Shown: positions 36,872 to 48,415, counted from the stretch's first letter. The stretch: DNA of 64,000 nucleotides from Rotaria socialis (GCA_905331475.1 CAJNYU010004581.1:310001-374000); one strand, 5' to 3'. Program-made: numbers and translations. Notes: a model not told the origin generated them from the letters alone.

Positions 36872-39490
36872 TCAATTTATGCCTTCAGAATTATCAATAG
36901 TCATGGCAGTTGCTCCCTCAGTAACAGTTTCAACAGTAACTGGTTGTGATGAATCTTTCGAATTAGTATTCTGAAAGTAGAATAAAAACAAATATTAATA
37001 AAGATCGCATATCATCAAATGGTCAGGTTTCAGTTCGTCTTACTTTTTTTTCTTTACTAGTTTTTTTCTTTGCTTCTTTCGCTTCTTTAGCCAATTGTTG
37101 TTCTAATTTTCGACGCTCTTTTTCTTCTTGTTTGCTTTTTTCAACAAGCAATGCTTGTTCACGTTCGCGTCTTAGCACTTCAGGATCGCAAAACTTGATT
37201 GTCGCTTTATTCGTGCCAGCTATTGAATAGAGGAAAACAATAGAAATATAATTTTGAAAGAAAATTTCATTTCATACTTCTATCCTCGAGTCGCACGCCT
37301 AATTCCGGTAAAACTTCGTTCCTTACATGATCACATAATGCCAGAATTTCTTTGTTTTTAACTTCAATGGCTTGTGTACGCACAGCATCTCGAAATAGTG
37401 CAAATTGTTCTACATATGGCATAGCAATATCTTCGACATTAACAGCGGATGCTTGTTGTTCAGTTGATCGAGTAAATCCGATGTCGTCGGTTGATGGTAC
37501 AGAAGAATTCAAACCAAAAATATCAATTAAACCTGTTATATAAGCAGCAATATTGCGTAACAGGAGGCGATTAACAGTTGCATTTGTGCGGTTCATATAA
37601 ATATTTGTTGTTGTTATTAATTGACGTATATTTTCCATTACAGTTGGTGTATCGATGGAATCACATAAAGCCAAATGTACTTGTTTTTTAATTGCCGAAA
37701 AACGTTCATTTAATTGTAAATCATATTCATCATATTTGGTATAAGCGCTCGAATGATTTAATTGTTTCATTGAACGTAGGTGTGTTTTGATATTCAAGAA
37801 AAATTCACTAAGTAATTTTTCATAACTTAAAGTTTTTTCCATGCCAGAATCACTGTAGTCTAATGTTGATGACCACGAATGTAATAGAAATAATAAACGT
37901 ATTTGTCTTGATGTATATTTTTCGAGTGCTTGTTGAATGGTAACGAAATTCTTTAATGATTTCGACATTTTACATCCGGATATTGTTAAATGACCACTAT
38001 GTAGAAAATAATTTACCCATGAATCACTATCATAGAAAGCTTCAGATTGAGCAATTTCATTGTCATGATGAGGAAATTTCAAGTCGATACCACCTGTATG
38101 AATATCAAATTGTGCACCTAAAAGATAAAAACAAGTACGAGTCTATACTATTTTTTTTTCTCATAAAAAAATCTCTTACCTAAGGTAGTACTAGCCATAA
38201 CACTACATTCAATGTGCCATCCTGGTCGACCAAATCCCCATGGTGATTGCCAAACTGGTTCACCTATTTTACTTTTTTTCCATAAAACGAAATCGCATTC
38301 ATTCTTCTTTTCTTTGCTCGTATTTGAAGCTGTTGTTAATGCTCCTTCTCCTTCAGTTAATGCATCAATATCTCCCATGCGGTCAGGTTCTAATTTTGCA
38401 TATGCATGTTGTTTATGAAATTTAATTGTATCAAAATAAACCGATGAATTCGATTCATACGCATAACCGTTTTCAATTATCTTCTGAATAAATGTTATTA
38501 TCTCAGGTACATATTCACTTACACGTGTTAAAATATCTGGAGGTAAAATATTTAAGCGTGACATATCCGAATGAAATTCTGATTCATAATGACGAGCTAA
38601 TTCAAGAAAAACTTCATTGTCCAATGGATTTGTTGAATGAGAATAGCTAAAATCCAAATATGATGAAAGTATATCATGGCAATCAGCATACAATATCTAT
38701 TTAGAACAACAATGAAAAGTTCGATTTAATTAAAGCTTTTGCACTTTATTTACTTTTCTTTTAGCTTCTACATCAGTTACAGCAGCAATATTTTGAAGTG
38801 AATTCTCTACGGTAGATATTTGTTTATCATACATAGCTTGTTTGTCTTTGTCTGTTTCACGTGACCGTACATCTTTGACATGCTAATAAAAGAATAGAAA
38901 TTAGGATAGATTCATTTCATTTGAAAATTCTATATTCTACTTTAAGTGCGAGCTGACAATCTTCGAGTACTTTTTCAATTGGAATTGTACTATCATCTTT
39001 ATATTTCTTAATAAGATATCTTTCACGAGCTCGTTTAATGATCTTTAAATATAAAAATGAGCATATGGTTTTTTAAACACTAGAAAATTTACTTTATCGT
39101 CAATATCAGTTATGTTCATACAATACAAAATATCATAACCAAAATAATCAGCCATAACACGTCGAAGTATATCAAATGAAATGTACGATCTGAAAATAGA
39201 AAAGGTAGATAAAATAAATAAATCAATCTCATTCGATTACCGAGCATGACCCATGTGAGATGTGTCATATACAGTTGGTCCACAACTATACCATCGTATT
39301 TCATTACCATTTATCGGTACGAAAAGTTCCTAAAAAGAAAACAAAAAAAATTTACTAAAATAGTACACATTATGATTACCTTCTTTTTGGTAAAGCTGTT
39401 ATAAAGATGAAGTTGTGTTTCTGCTGCTGCTGCTTCAGGACGTTTCCATGATGAAGATGATGATGATTTTTGTTGATGTGTTGAGCACAT
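36872..39490 (-). CDS. CARS1: Cysteine--tRNA ligase, cytoplasmic
   Basis: Nine exons: 39490-39380, 39329-39241, 39189-39093, 39042-38941, 38882-38754, 38696-38180, 38117-37278, 37219-37044 and 36970-36872; 719 aa. The enzyme activates cysteine with ATP and charges tRNA-Cys. The class I signature appears as HMGHAR in [18 protein letters not shown], followed by NITDIDDK. The zinc and active-site region is [16 protein letters not shown] and [17 protein letters not shown], and the second signature is KMSKSLKNF. The C-terminus is the lysine/glutamate-rich helix found in eukaryotic cytosolic enzymes ([20 protein letters not shown]). The order and near-human length mark it as the nuclear cytosolic form; the Ser-rich N-terminus shows no obvious mitochondrial presequence. 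Confidence 0.96.
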
Positions 39491-40125
39491 TTTCTATCGA
39501 TAAAAAAATCCGAATAACAACCGTTTAATTGATATCTAGAATTATATAAAGAGAAGAAAACGACTAATGCAATGCTCTAAATGTTGTTGGCCTCATTTCA
39601 TCATATGTGTATAAGGAGACACACACACACACACACACCCACATCTCCATAATCATTAAGCATCCTCCAACGAAAATATAATGTCACTCTCTTCCTTGCT
39701 TTTGCGTTCTGCATTCTATGACTGGTTATATCAAGTTTTTTAGAATCTAAAAATAATCGAGATGGCAGTAGATGTCAATACAAATCTTACACTAAACACA
39801 TGCAGCAAATTGCTTGAGTTGTAGCAATCGTTAGTTTATTTCCTATTAAAATCTTATGCTGAAAACGTTTTAAGCGGAAAAAATGAATCGACTGAGAATA
39901 ACTAGCAAATGATTGTGTCAATTCGTTGGAATTACTTTCACGTGATTAAGAAATGTCTATAATCGATTTTTCGTGTGATCGCCGGTAACTTCATTGGAGA
40001 TCTCTGCTGCTTTCAATTACATTCTATATTTTATAAACTTAAATTGATAACTTTTCAAATTAAATACCTAGACAAAACTCTTGATTTTTCTTAAATTGAA
40101 ATACGAATAAAAACAACAACATTTA
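39491..40125. other. Intergenic: CARS 5' flank and fucosyltransferase 3' flank
   Basis: 635 bp with a (CA)n run at 39621-39639. It should hold the CARS promoter. No gene is seen. Confidence 0.6.
39621..39639. repeat. (CA)n microsatellite
   Basis: About nine CA units upstream of CARS. Confidence 0.85.
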
Positions 40126-41882
40126 TTATCGTAAAAATTCATTTCTTCGAAACGATGGTGCAAATCTTTTCGTTGCTGCATTGTTTATATCTTTCTCTGT
40201 AAAACTATAATTTTTTTGATCCAATAATTCGTGAAATACTTCCAATTGACATCGAGTAAATTCATAACTACGATACCAATTTCCTGAACGTTCCAATTTT
40301 TCACCATTTTTATCAAATGTTGTTGGTGGTGGACATCCATAATCATCAAATTTAGCTTGATACTTTATTGTTGGGTCCTGTCGTGTTTTATGTATACGTT
40401 CACATACAAGACATTCAAATTGATGAATAAAATTGCCGCGAACACGATCATTATGTATACCCCATTTACGTTCAGACATTGTTCGTGCCAAGAGTGTATC
40501 ATTTGAAATGATTTGATACAGTTTAAAATGACGATAGGAATCATACATAGTATCGTTGACATTTAATTCATGTATAAAACGAGCTAACAGTTCAGGTGTC
40601 GTAAAATCAAGCATTGATATTGCTGAATGATTATCAGGAAGAAAATCCTATTTTGAAAAATAGACAAATACAATAGATTGTGATAAGAGATGTTTCTATC
40701 TACTTGAAATTGATCTGATCCATAGACTATTGGTACAGTACCAACTTTTAATGGACGCCAGAATTTTTCAGTTATATAATCAGTACATATCGCATTTTCA
40801 AAGGCCAATGTAAATTTATATTTACTAACAAGTTTTAATATTTCATCGTGTTCCATAGTTTCAACTGGATTTCTTAAACTACAAGACAAGACGAAAGATG
40901 TTTAATATAAAAAGAAAACATTTTTATTCAATATTCTATATGTACATACTTCTCTGGTAAATCTTTATTATGTAAACAACCTCCATAGGAATCAACTTGA
41001 ATATATTTCATTAATTCTTTAACATATAAATCCCGATCCGATGGTGTACTACAATCCGATTGGATATAGATGATTGGTGCTAAATTTTCAGTCGTTTGTA
41101 ATTGTGTTTTTTCTTTAACATCAATTAGATATGTTTGATCTAATAAATCATCAATGGATGCTAACCACTGAGTTGTTAAAGGTAGATCGGAGTGACGTTT
41201 AAATGTTGCTGTATGATTAAACATATTCATTATAGATTCAAATGAAAATGCATAATTATTTTTTGGTGATTCTTCATGAATCAATGACCATTGTTCATGG
41301 TCATGACGTGGCAACGGTAAATCATATAAACGAAAACTAGTACCATAGAAAAGAAATGCAGAAAATTGTTTATTATCACGATATTTTCGTATATTGGATA
41401 TAAAACATCGTGCTTGGTTATTATTATTACACCGTGTATACGAGCCTGTGTCATATGTAAATGGTGTCCACCAGACAAGAATAGGTACACTTATATTTGC
41501 TGCTGAAAAATATTCGTCTTCTTTGTCTTTAACATCTATTAAAAATAATTATAACTGAAAAAAAACAATTTATCATGTTGAAAAAGATTTACAATCAGTT
41601 AAAATAGATTTATCAAGTCGACCACGAGTTTCTGTAATATAAACTGTACCAATAGGTTCCCCATCATCATCAATATATCGCTTAAGAGAGTGAAAGTATA
41701 ATGCGGCAAACTTATTCATTCTATGCAAAACTTACCAAATGATAGAAGAAAAAATAGATTAAAATTAATAATAGAACCAATAAGATAATATTAAAACTAT
41801 AATTTATAGAAATAAAACTTATGACAATAGACTAATTAATAGGACAATAACGAAAACAATACCAACGAACTTGAAATTTCAT
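40126..41882 (-). CDS. Fucosyltransferase, FUT10/FUT11 type (GT10 family), type II membrane protein
   Basis: Exons 41831-41736, 41680-41593, 41535-40950, 40878-40704 and 40647-40126 join in phase. A tiny first exon (41882-41871, MKFQ) would give 492 aa but needs a 39-bp intron, so the start is uncertain. The 41831-41736 exon encodes a hydrophobic signal anchor (SFNIILLVLLLILIYFFFYH). Then come VPILVWWTPFTYDTGSYTRC, HEESPKNNYAFSFES, TFKRHSDLPLTTQW, DCSTPSDRDLYVKELM and VDSYGGCLHNKDLPE. The GT10 nucleotide-sugar motif is FENAICTDYITEKFWRPL. These match FUT10/FUT11 best, rather than the Lewis-type enzymes. The family transfers fucose from GDP-fucose in the secretory pathway; FUT10/11 have been reported as protein O-fucosyltransferases. 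Reads divergent from the small plus-strand gene to its right. Confidence 0.85.
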
Positions 41883-42576
41883 TATAAATATTTCAAATAC
41901 ATGAAAGACACATTTAGGTAGCAGACAATAGAATGTATTATAAAATCGTTCGAATACCGATTGTTGAGAATTTGGCCAGATGCTTGTAAAAGTATTATGA
42001 TATTTAATTGGCTCTATGTATTTTATTTTAATAGGAACGAAGTTCTTATCATTTTGATTCAAAATATCAAAAAGATGAATCTGATATAAAATGTTTGTAT
42101 TTTGTTTCAATACACTTCCTGTCTTTTCTAAGCATTGACTAACAGGTAACAGTAAATCATAGATAATTGTAAATCGACGTCTAACGTTATCTATCGTTAG
42201 CTCCAATAACTAGATGATGTAATAGACCATTCATATAAACGTGGAACCATCTGGATGGACCTGATGCGTATATACATTTTGATTTATTATGTCATTATTA
42301 ATTTTATTATGAATAATTTATTGAATTAAATCAAACTAAAACATAATATATTAGTTCATTTTTAATAGATTCTAATCATGTGCCTAGACGATGGTTGTGA
42401 TGATCTTCTCTGCTGTCTGTGCGTGCCATTAGCTGCTCTCTGCTGTTGTATGTATTCTAAAATGTGAAAACAGAACACAAAAATCTTCTTTTCTTTTTTC
42501 TTTTAGGCAAGTGCTGTGTAAATATTTTCAATTGCTGTTTATTTTTGACAAAAATTTTTAATTTTTCTAGAAGGAT
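41883..42576. other. Stretch between fucosyltransferase start and the Pro-rich gene
   Basis: 694 bp. A minus-strand open frame runs from 42206 into the proposed fucosyltransferase start (read to 41832). It could be an N-terminal extension or chance; its sequence has no recognised domain. The remainder is AT-rich. Confidence 0.5.
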
Positions 42577-42950
42577 ATGATGGGCTCAAATTCGGGTAAT
42601 AATCAAGCACCAACCGCTGTGTATGTCCTTTTTTTACATGACTGATAACAAATCTCTATTGCTTTTAATTTTCATTCAGTTATTATCAACAACCAGCTGG
42701 ATATGTTCCAACAGGAGGAGTTTATGGACCACAAGGTTATGGTCCACCTCCTCAAAACCAACCAGTATATTATCCGGGAGGTGCTCAACCTTATTATCCG
42801 CCTCCAAATCAGCAACCACGTTATCCACCACCAAATCAACAACCAGGCTATCCACCATACAACCAAGGAAACTATTATCCACCACAACCAGGATATGGTG
42901 GCGGTGCACCACCCCCTTACATTAACCAACAACCGAACCCTTACAAGTAA
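42577..42950 (+). CDS. Small Tyr/Pro/Gln-rich protein, function unknown
   Basis: Two exons, 42577-42620 and 42680-42950, phase 2, 104 aa from MMGSNSGNNQAPTAVYYQ to the stop at 42950. It is made almost only of PPNQQP, YYPP, PGYGG and GYGPP segments, a low-complexity composition seen in proline-rich linkers of CYSTM1-like and annexin or shisa-type N-termini. No transmembrane Cys-rich tail follows, and the end (QQPNPYK) is followed by AATAAA-like sequence, so the gene seems complete. It may be disordered or bind WW/SH3 domains; that is inference. The next ATG three bases downstream could be used instead. Confidence 0.75.
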
Positions 42951-43150
42951 AAATAAAACTAAAACGAATTCGTTGCAATGAATATATGAATGAACAGATA
43001 CAAATATTTATTCTTATTTTTTCGTTTATGGTTCACTTTTATGTACTATATTATATACACTTCACGAATGAAAATAAATACTTAACGAATGCTTTAATTT
43101 GTTTTATTTTAACTCTTTCTGTTTTTTCATTGGTTATACAAAAGGAAAAA

Positions 43151-43648
43151 TTATGAATATGAATAGTTATAGGTTTGTGTTGGTTGTTGCTGTTGTATTG
43201 AATAATTCAATGAGCTATCTGTATTCATCATCCATGGTATTGGTTGAATGGATAAAGTATCAGCTCGTTTAGCTCGAAGACGAGCTTGTCGTCGTCGAAA
43301 ATCCCCACGAATAAATGCATCGAGTGCAGCTGGATGTATACCCCAATAGTAACCACGACCATTTTCAGATTTTTGTTGTCGAATAAAGCATTCATTTAGT
43401 GATAAATTATGTCTGATAGAATTTCTCCATGCTTTACTTTGTAATGTTCCATAATAGGGATATTCATTTAAAATCCATTCGTATATGTCGACAAGTAACA
43501 TTTGATAATTCGACGAAGATAGTATAGCACGAGCAATAAGTGCAACATAAGATTCTTGAGGTTTAGTTAATGATTTAACTGTTTTATGAGAACAGAAATC
43601 TTGACTTGATGGACTTGGACTAAAATAACCGCTGTCTTGTGGATTCAT
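43151..43648 (-). CDS. foxQ2: Forkhead transcription factor, FoxQ2-like
   Basis: Single exon, 165 aa. The forkhead domain spans about residues 30-125: KPQESYVALIARAILSS, LLVDIYEWILNEYPYY, the recognition helix in WRNSIRHNLSLNECF, and a wing with NGRGYYWGIHPAALDAFIRG then a basic DFRRRQARLRAKR tail. The GxGYYWxIHPA...xxF.RGDFRRR.AR pattern is the FoxQ2 hallmark. PPYSY at the domain start has become PQESY. FoxQ2 acts in anterior ectoderm patterning in many invertebrates and is lost in most vertebrates. The protein is short: it has almost no N-terminal region, no EH1 motif was seen, and it ends in a Gln/Tyr-rich tail. It lies head to head with the aldo-keto reductase gene. Confidence 0.88.
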   Translation of the reverse strand: MNPQDSGYFSPSPSSQDFCSHKTVKSLTKPQESYVALIARAILSSSNYQMLLVDIYEWILNEYPYYGTLQSKAWRNSIRHNLSLNECFIRQQKSENGRGYYWGIHPAALDAFIRGDFRRRQARLRAKRADTLSIQPIPWMMNTDSSLNYSIQQQQPTQTYNYSYS

Positions 43649-43977
43649 TACTCTATGAAAAGAAAACGTTTGAAATAATGTGTGAATCGATATCTTCTTA
43701 TTTTACCTTGAAATAATAATAATAAAAATGTATTGTATTTCACTCTTTTTAATCGTTCATATATAGATTCTCTCTTTCTCTCTTCTGGGATGAATGATGA
43801 TGATGAATTGTACAAAATTGATTAATGATATCGCTCGATAGGTAACAGTTTGTATAAGAATTTATGTTGTTCTCGCTTATTACAAATATGAATTGTCGGT
43901 AGGGGGTAAGGTGTTATCGACATGCTGATCAATGATCAGCTCATATATGATCACTTCCAAGCTGCCGTGTGATTTTT

Positions 43978-44008
<31 letters not shown>

Positions 44009-44044
44009 TTTTTAAATATCGGTTTAGATTTTTCTTTATTCTAG
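43649..44044. promoter_or_regulatory. Shared 5' region between foxQ2-like gene and aldo-keto reductase
   Basis: 396 bp between two divergent starts, probably containing both promoters. It includes a (CT)n run at 43982-44004. No specific site is recognised beyond the AT-rich context. Confidence 0.5.
43982..44004. repeat. (CT)n microsatellite
   Basis: CT run about 40 bp upstream of the aldo-keto reductase ATG. Confidence 0.85.
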
Positions 44045-45185
44045 ATGGCTTCAAGGTTGATTGCTACAAGTCTTACATCAACAGTTAAACTTAATGATGG
44101 TGTAATTATGCCCTTATTTGGACTTGGAGTTTATCAAGTTGATAATAATTGTATGCGAGATTAATTTTTAAGATTAGAAAATTTGACTTGGAATTGTTTT
44201 TTCAAGGTCCAGATGTAGTTGCTGCAGCTATTAATCAAGGTTATCAATTAATTGATACAGCTGAATTCTATGCAAATGAAGATGGTGTTGGTAATGGAAT
44301 AAAACAAAGTGGAAAAAAACGTGAAGATATTTTTATCGTTTCAAAATGGTGGCCATCGTCTGAAGGAGCAAAAGGTGTAATCAAAACTCTTGATACCTGT
44401 TTACAAAGGTTTCTTAGAAAACAATCTTTTAGTGTATTTTTTTCTAAAATATTCTTTGTAGTCTTCAGTCGAGCTATGTTGATTTATATCTTCTTCATGC
44501 ACCACAAGGTCGCCATTGTGCTGAAGCTTATCGAGCATTAATTGAAGCAAAAAAGCAAGGAAAGATAAGGTAAGAATAGTTTAATGAGTCATTAGCTTTT
44601 CGATTATTTTCAAATATGATAGATCTTTAGGCGTTTCGAATTTTGGTGTAGTCCATTTAAAAGCTTTGGCTAAATTAGGTCTTGAGAAACCATCAGTTAA
44701 TCAAATTGAACTTCATCCATGGCAACAGAAAGAAGATATTGTTAATTATTGTCGTGAACATAATATTGTTGTAATGGGCTATTCGCCGTTGGCCAAAGGT
44801 CAAAAAATTCAAGATAAAACTATCGGTGGTATTGCAAACAAGTAGAATTACTCCTTTAAAAAAAGCATAAGCATAGGAATTATGTATGAAATTTTATTTT
44901 AGACTATCAAAAACTCCTGCACAAGTATTAATTCGTTGGTCTGTTCAACATGGATTTATAACGATTCCTAAGACATCGCAAAAGTCAAGACTTCAATCAA
45001 ACGCAGATGTATTTGACTGGTCAATTCCCGATGAAGATATGAAAGTATTGGTAAGAGAATAAAATTAATCTTATTCTCTATTGATTTAAAGGTGTATATA
45101 TATATAGGATGCACTTGGTAATACTCCGTGGTCATGTACATGGGATCCAACACATAATAGTTTAAAAGAAGCTGGTCTCGAATGA
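44045..45185 (+). CDS. Aldo-keto reductase
   Basis: Six exons: 44045-44150, 44207-44408, 44462-44569, 44623-44841, 44903-45050 and 45108-45185; 286 aa. It is an NADPH-dependent reductase of carbonyl compounds with a TIM-barrel fold. The catalytic tetrad is visible: Asp and Tyr in LIDTAEFYANEDGVG, Lys in VSKWWP and His in LYLLHAPQG. Signature segments are GVSNFGVVHL, NQIELHPWQQ, GYSPLAKGQ and the cofactor-binding GFITIPKTSQKSR (Lys-Ser/Arg side). The short length and missing long C-terminal loop resemble bacterial 2,5-diketo-gluconate-reductase-type enzymes and short invertebrate AKRs rather than AKR1 steroid enzymes. Substrate cannot be assigned. Host-type introns are spread through the gene. 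Confidence 0.92.
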
Positions 45186-45937
45186 TTTAAAGCAATCAAT
45201 GGTTGTGCTTTCTTTTCAAATCATTAAACATTGTATTTTCTTTTCTTTTGAACTAAAGATTGCAGTGGATTGACAGTGTTTTAATTAAAAATCTAATAGT
45301 TTAAATTATTCAATCAGAGATGAATTTATTTTGATAACATTGCGTAAGATGCTCTTTTCATTTACAAGGCCAAAAATAAGTTACATCATACTAAAGGTCT
45401 TATCTTTTTTTCTTTGTATTCTAATAGTACGCTAAAAGGGACTTCAGTGAAAGTAACATATTGTTGTTAATATCAACCGGATGCTTCAATGAATTTAGAT
45501 CAAAGTAATATAATAGAAAAAGTGTCCTATATAGAAAGATTAGCATGGTGCTCTCTCTTCAAGATTGATTTTATATCAATTACTTAAGCTCGTTTTGATG
45601 ATTTTTAGTGATTCATGTAATAGCTTTCAACATACAATGAGACTTAGACTCACTATCGAAACCTAACGTTTTTAGTCGCAATTTTAAGATAAGAACAAAA
45701 AAGCTTTACGCTTATTCGAGGTGTGCGAAGTTTAAAAATATGACAATGAGCCGATATCAATAATTACATTTCAACCAATTGAAATAAATGTAAAGCGCGC
45801 CAAATGTTTAGTAGATTCCTACAATACAATAAGATATTTATTTTAAGGAAACTTATCTGTTTGTTGACGCAGGTGATGTTCTTTGCTATTCCAATGCATA
45901 TAAAGACAAAAATTTTGTATAAAAAACTATTATTAAA
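45186..45937. other. Intergenic upstream of the EgtB-EgtD fusion
   Basis: 752 bp, AT-rich. No recognised feature. It must carry the promoter of the fusion gene. Confidence 0.55.
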
Positions 45938-48415
45938 ATGGGTAGTTCTAAGCATAATTATTCCATTGATCAATGCGACCATAACAATGAAGAAAATGAT
46001 GTTCATAGCACTAATTGGTGTAACAAATTCAATCAAATATGGGAACGTAGCGATTATCTTTTTGGTTTATTACGCTCATCCGATGATTTTTATCGGCAAC
46101 CGATTAAATTAAGATTGCCCTTGTTATTTTATCTTGGTCATTTACCGTGTTTTACTTGGGCACAACTGCAACATTTAGATGGTGTGAATAAAATTATTGA
46201 TGCTTTATTCGATAAACTTTTTCAACGTGGCGTTGATCCAAATGTGCTAACAGGTGTTGTGAATCATGGACATTCAAGTAGATTTTCAATTAATGATGAA
46301 ATAGAGAAAGAATATTGGCGAAGTTTTAGCGTTCAAAGTGTCGAGGAGTATAAAATCAAAGTACGTTCTGAAATTAAGAATGTTCTCATGAATGGTGATC
46401 TTAAATTTGATGACTTGAATGCTTTAAATGTATTGAATATTGCTGTAGAACATGAAATGATGCATCAAGAAACATTAATATATTTATTTGCTCAATTACC
46501 GATTGAAGCATTTCGATCGGATATCAGCAATGAGAAAGATCTTCGACGACTTTGTGATGTTACGTCACCTTTACCAGAAAATCTTTGGATACCATTGCCA
46601 GGAGGACAATTATCATTGGGAAAACCATACAGTGAACAATTAGCAACATATTCATTTGGTTGGGATAATGAATTTCCTAGTGAACCAACATATGTTCCAA
46701 ATTTCGAACTACAATCACATCCAGTTCGTATCGGTGATTTTCTTCAATTTGTCTTAGATAATGGCTATACAACAAAACAATGGTGGGATGACGATGCTTT
46801 TGAATGGATTACTGAAACAAAACTATCTCATCCAACATCATGGAGTTATGATAATTCGTATCGTGTAAATTTCGTATTACAACGTGATATACCTATTGAA
46901 ATTGTGCTTGATCATCCTGTTATTGTTAGTCAAATTGAAGCCAAAGCTTATTGTCGATGGTTATCAAATAAGACTGGTTCGGAAATTGATTTACCAACTG
47001 AAATCGAATGGGTTTATGCTATGTGGGATTGGTCAAAATGCATACCTTTGGCTTTAGCGAGTGGTACTCATAATGCTAACTTTCGTCATTTACATACAGC
47101 ACCCATAAATAAGGGAACGAATAAAAGTTTACAATGGCAAGGATCGGCATTTGAATGGACTTCAAGTATATTTCGACCATTTACAGACTATCGTGGAAGT
47201 CTTCCTACTTATCCGGGTTATTCTGCAGATTTTTTTGATGACAGTCATTTTGTACTATTGGGTGGTTCGTTTGCTACTGATTTAAAATTAATTCGACGAA
47301 CATTTCGTAATTGGTATCAAGATAAATATCGATATGTATTTGCAACATTCAGATGTGTTAAACGAAATGCACATACTGATCATCCCTTAACAACAGCTGA
47401 TCATGAAAAAATTGTTAGATTATTAAGTAATTCAAATCATCGTACAATTCCATCGGAATATTTCTACGATGCACAAGGTTCAGCTATTTATGAACAAATA
47501 ACTTCACTGGATGAATATTATCTCTATAATCAAGAATTAAAATTGTTAGGAAAACGAGCTGATGATATCAGATCGACAATTCTTCAACATTCGAATATCC
47601 ACAATCGTTCATCACCGTCTAATATTCATATTATTGAACTTGGTTGTGGTGATGGTAGTAAAGTTGAAACATGGTTATCACCATGGATAAAATCAAAGGA
47701 AAATATTTCGGTTATTTATCATCCTGTTGATATATCACAACATGCCATTGATTCGCTTGTTCAACGGTTACAAAAAACAATGGGCGAAGATATTATTAAA
47801 GAACATGTCAATCCTATATGTTCAACATTTGATAAGATGTATACACATCTTAACAGCAACGAAATGGAAGTACAAGTTGTTATGTTACTCGGCAGTACTA
47901 TTGGTAATTTCGCTTCGTATGATTCCAATCATATTAAATTTGGCGAAAGTTCACCTGCTATGAAACTAGTTCGTTCGGTTCGATCGAATTTGAAAATTGG
48001 AGATTGGTTTATTTGTGCATTTGACCTCTGCAAGGCTACAAAAACAATGATTCAAGCATATAACGATCCGAAAGGTATTACTGCAGCGTTCAATTATAAT
48101 CTCTTAATTCGCCTCAATCGTGAATTAAACTTTAATTTTAAAATCACAAATTTTCTACATTATGCAACATTTAATCCTCTATTACAACAAATGGAAAGTT
48201 GGTTGATTAGTACAAAACAACAAACAGTTAGTGATCAGAATGGTTTTTCATTGGAATTACAAGCTTATGAAGCCATACAAGTTGAAGTATCTGCAAAATA
48301 TACTCCTCACGATATTCAAACATTGATAAGTAATAATTCTTTTAAAATTATCGAATGCTATACAACAGATGATCATTATTTGCCTTATGCTTTGTGTATG
48401 GCACAAGCAGTCTAA
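45938..48415 (+). CDS. EgtB-EgtD fusion: ergothioneine biosynthesis (sulfoxide synthase + histidine methyltransferase), intronless
   Basis: One uninterrupted 825-codon frame; the ATG at 45938 has an AAAATGG context. The N-terminal DinB-like domain has iron-ligand positions as in EgtB: His68 (LGHLPCF) plus HEMMHQE (His172, His176, an HX3HXE motif). The FGE/sulfatase-modifying-like domain follows (WIPLPGGQLSLG, HPVIVSQIEAKAYCRWLS, LPTEIEWVYA, WQGSAFEWTSS, LLGGSFATD, RNWYQDKYRYVFATFRC). The C-terminal half is an EgtD-type methyltransferase: YDAQGSAIYEQIT, IIELGCGDGSKVETWL near residue 565, LLGSTIGNF and IQVEVSAKY, the last holding the Glu and Ser that contact histidine in EgtD. Predicted path: histidine to hercynine, then cysteine sulfoxide conjugate. 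The order B then D resembles the domain order of OvoA and is opposite to fungal Egt1 (D then B), yet the methyltransferase is EgtD-like. Lack of introns among intron-rich neighbours suggests recent acquisition. Confidence 0.9.
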   Translation: MGSSKHNYSIDQCDHNNEENDVHSTNWCNKFNQIWERSDYLFGLLRSSDDFYRQPIKLRLPLLFYLGHLPCFTWAQLQHLDGVNKIIDALFDKLFQRGVDPNVLTGVVNHGHSSRFSINDEIEKEYWRSFSVQSVEEYKIKVRSEIKNVLMNGDLKFDDLNALNVLNIAVEHEMMHQETLIYLFAQLPIEAFRSDISNEKDLRRLCDVTSPLPENLWIPLPGGQLSLGKPYSEQLATYSFGWDNEFPSEPTYVPNFELQSHPVRIGDFLQFVLDNGYTTKQWWDDDAFEWITETKLSHPTSWSYDNSYRVNFVLQRDIPIEIVLDHPVIVSQIEAKAYCRWLSNKTGSEIDLPTEIEWVYAMWDWSKCIPLALASGTHNANFRHLHTAPINKGTNKSLQWQGSAFEWTSSIFRPFTDYRGSLPTYPGYSADFFDDSHFVLLGGSFATDLKLIRRTFRNWYQDKYRYVFATFRCVKRNAHTDHPLTTADHEKIVRLLSNSNHRTIPSEYFYDAQGSAIYEQITSLDEYYLYNQELKLLGKRADDIRSTILQHSNIHNRSSPSNIHIIELGCGDGSKVETWLSPWIKSKENISVIYHPVDISQHAIDSLVQRLQKTMGEDIIKEHVNPICSTFDKMYTHLNSNEMEVQVVMLLGSTIGNFASYDSNHIKFGESSPAMKLVRSVRSNLKIGDWFICAFDLCKATKTMIQAYNDPKGITAAFNYNLLIRLNRELNFNFKITNFLHYATFNPLLQQMESWLISTKQQTVSDQNGFSLELQAYEAIQVEVSAKYTPHDIQTLISNNSFKIIECYTTDDHYLPYALCMAQAV

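Noticed and set aside
42623..42981. Several overlapping open frames on both strands (Trp-rich, Thr/Ser-rich, His/Asn-rich)
   Set aside because: Other-frame readings of the repetitive Tyr/Pro/Gln gene at 42577-42950.
45804..46112. Hydrophobic 102-residue open frame overlapping the EgtB-EgtD start
   Set aside because: Overlaps the strongly supported coding frame and has no support of its own.
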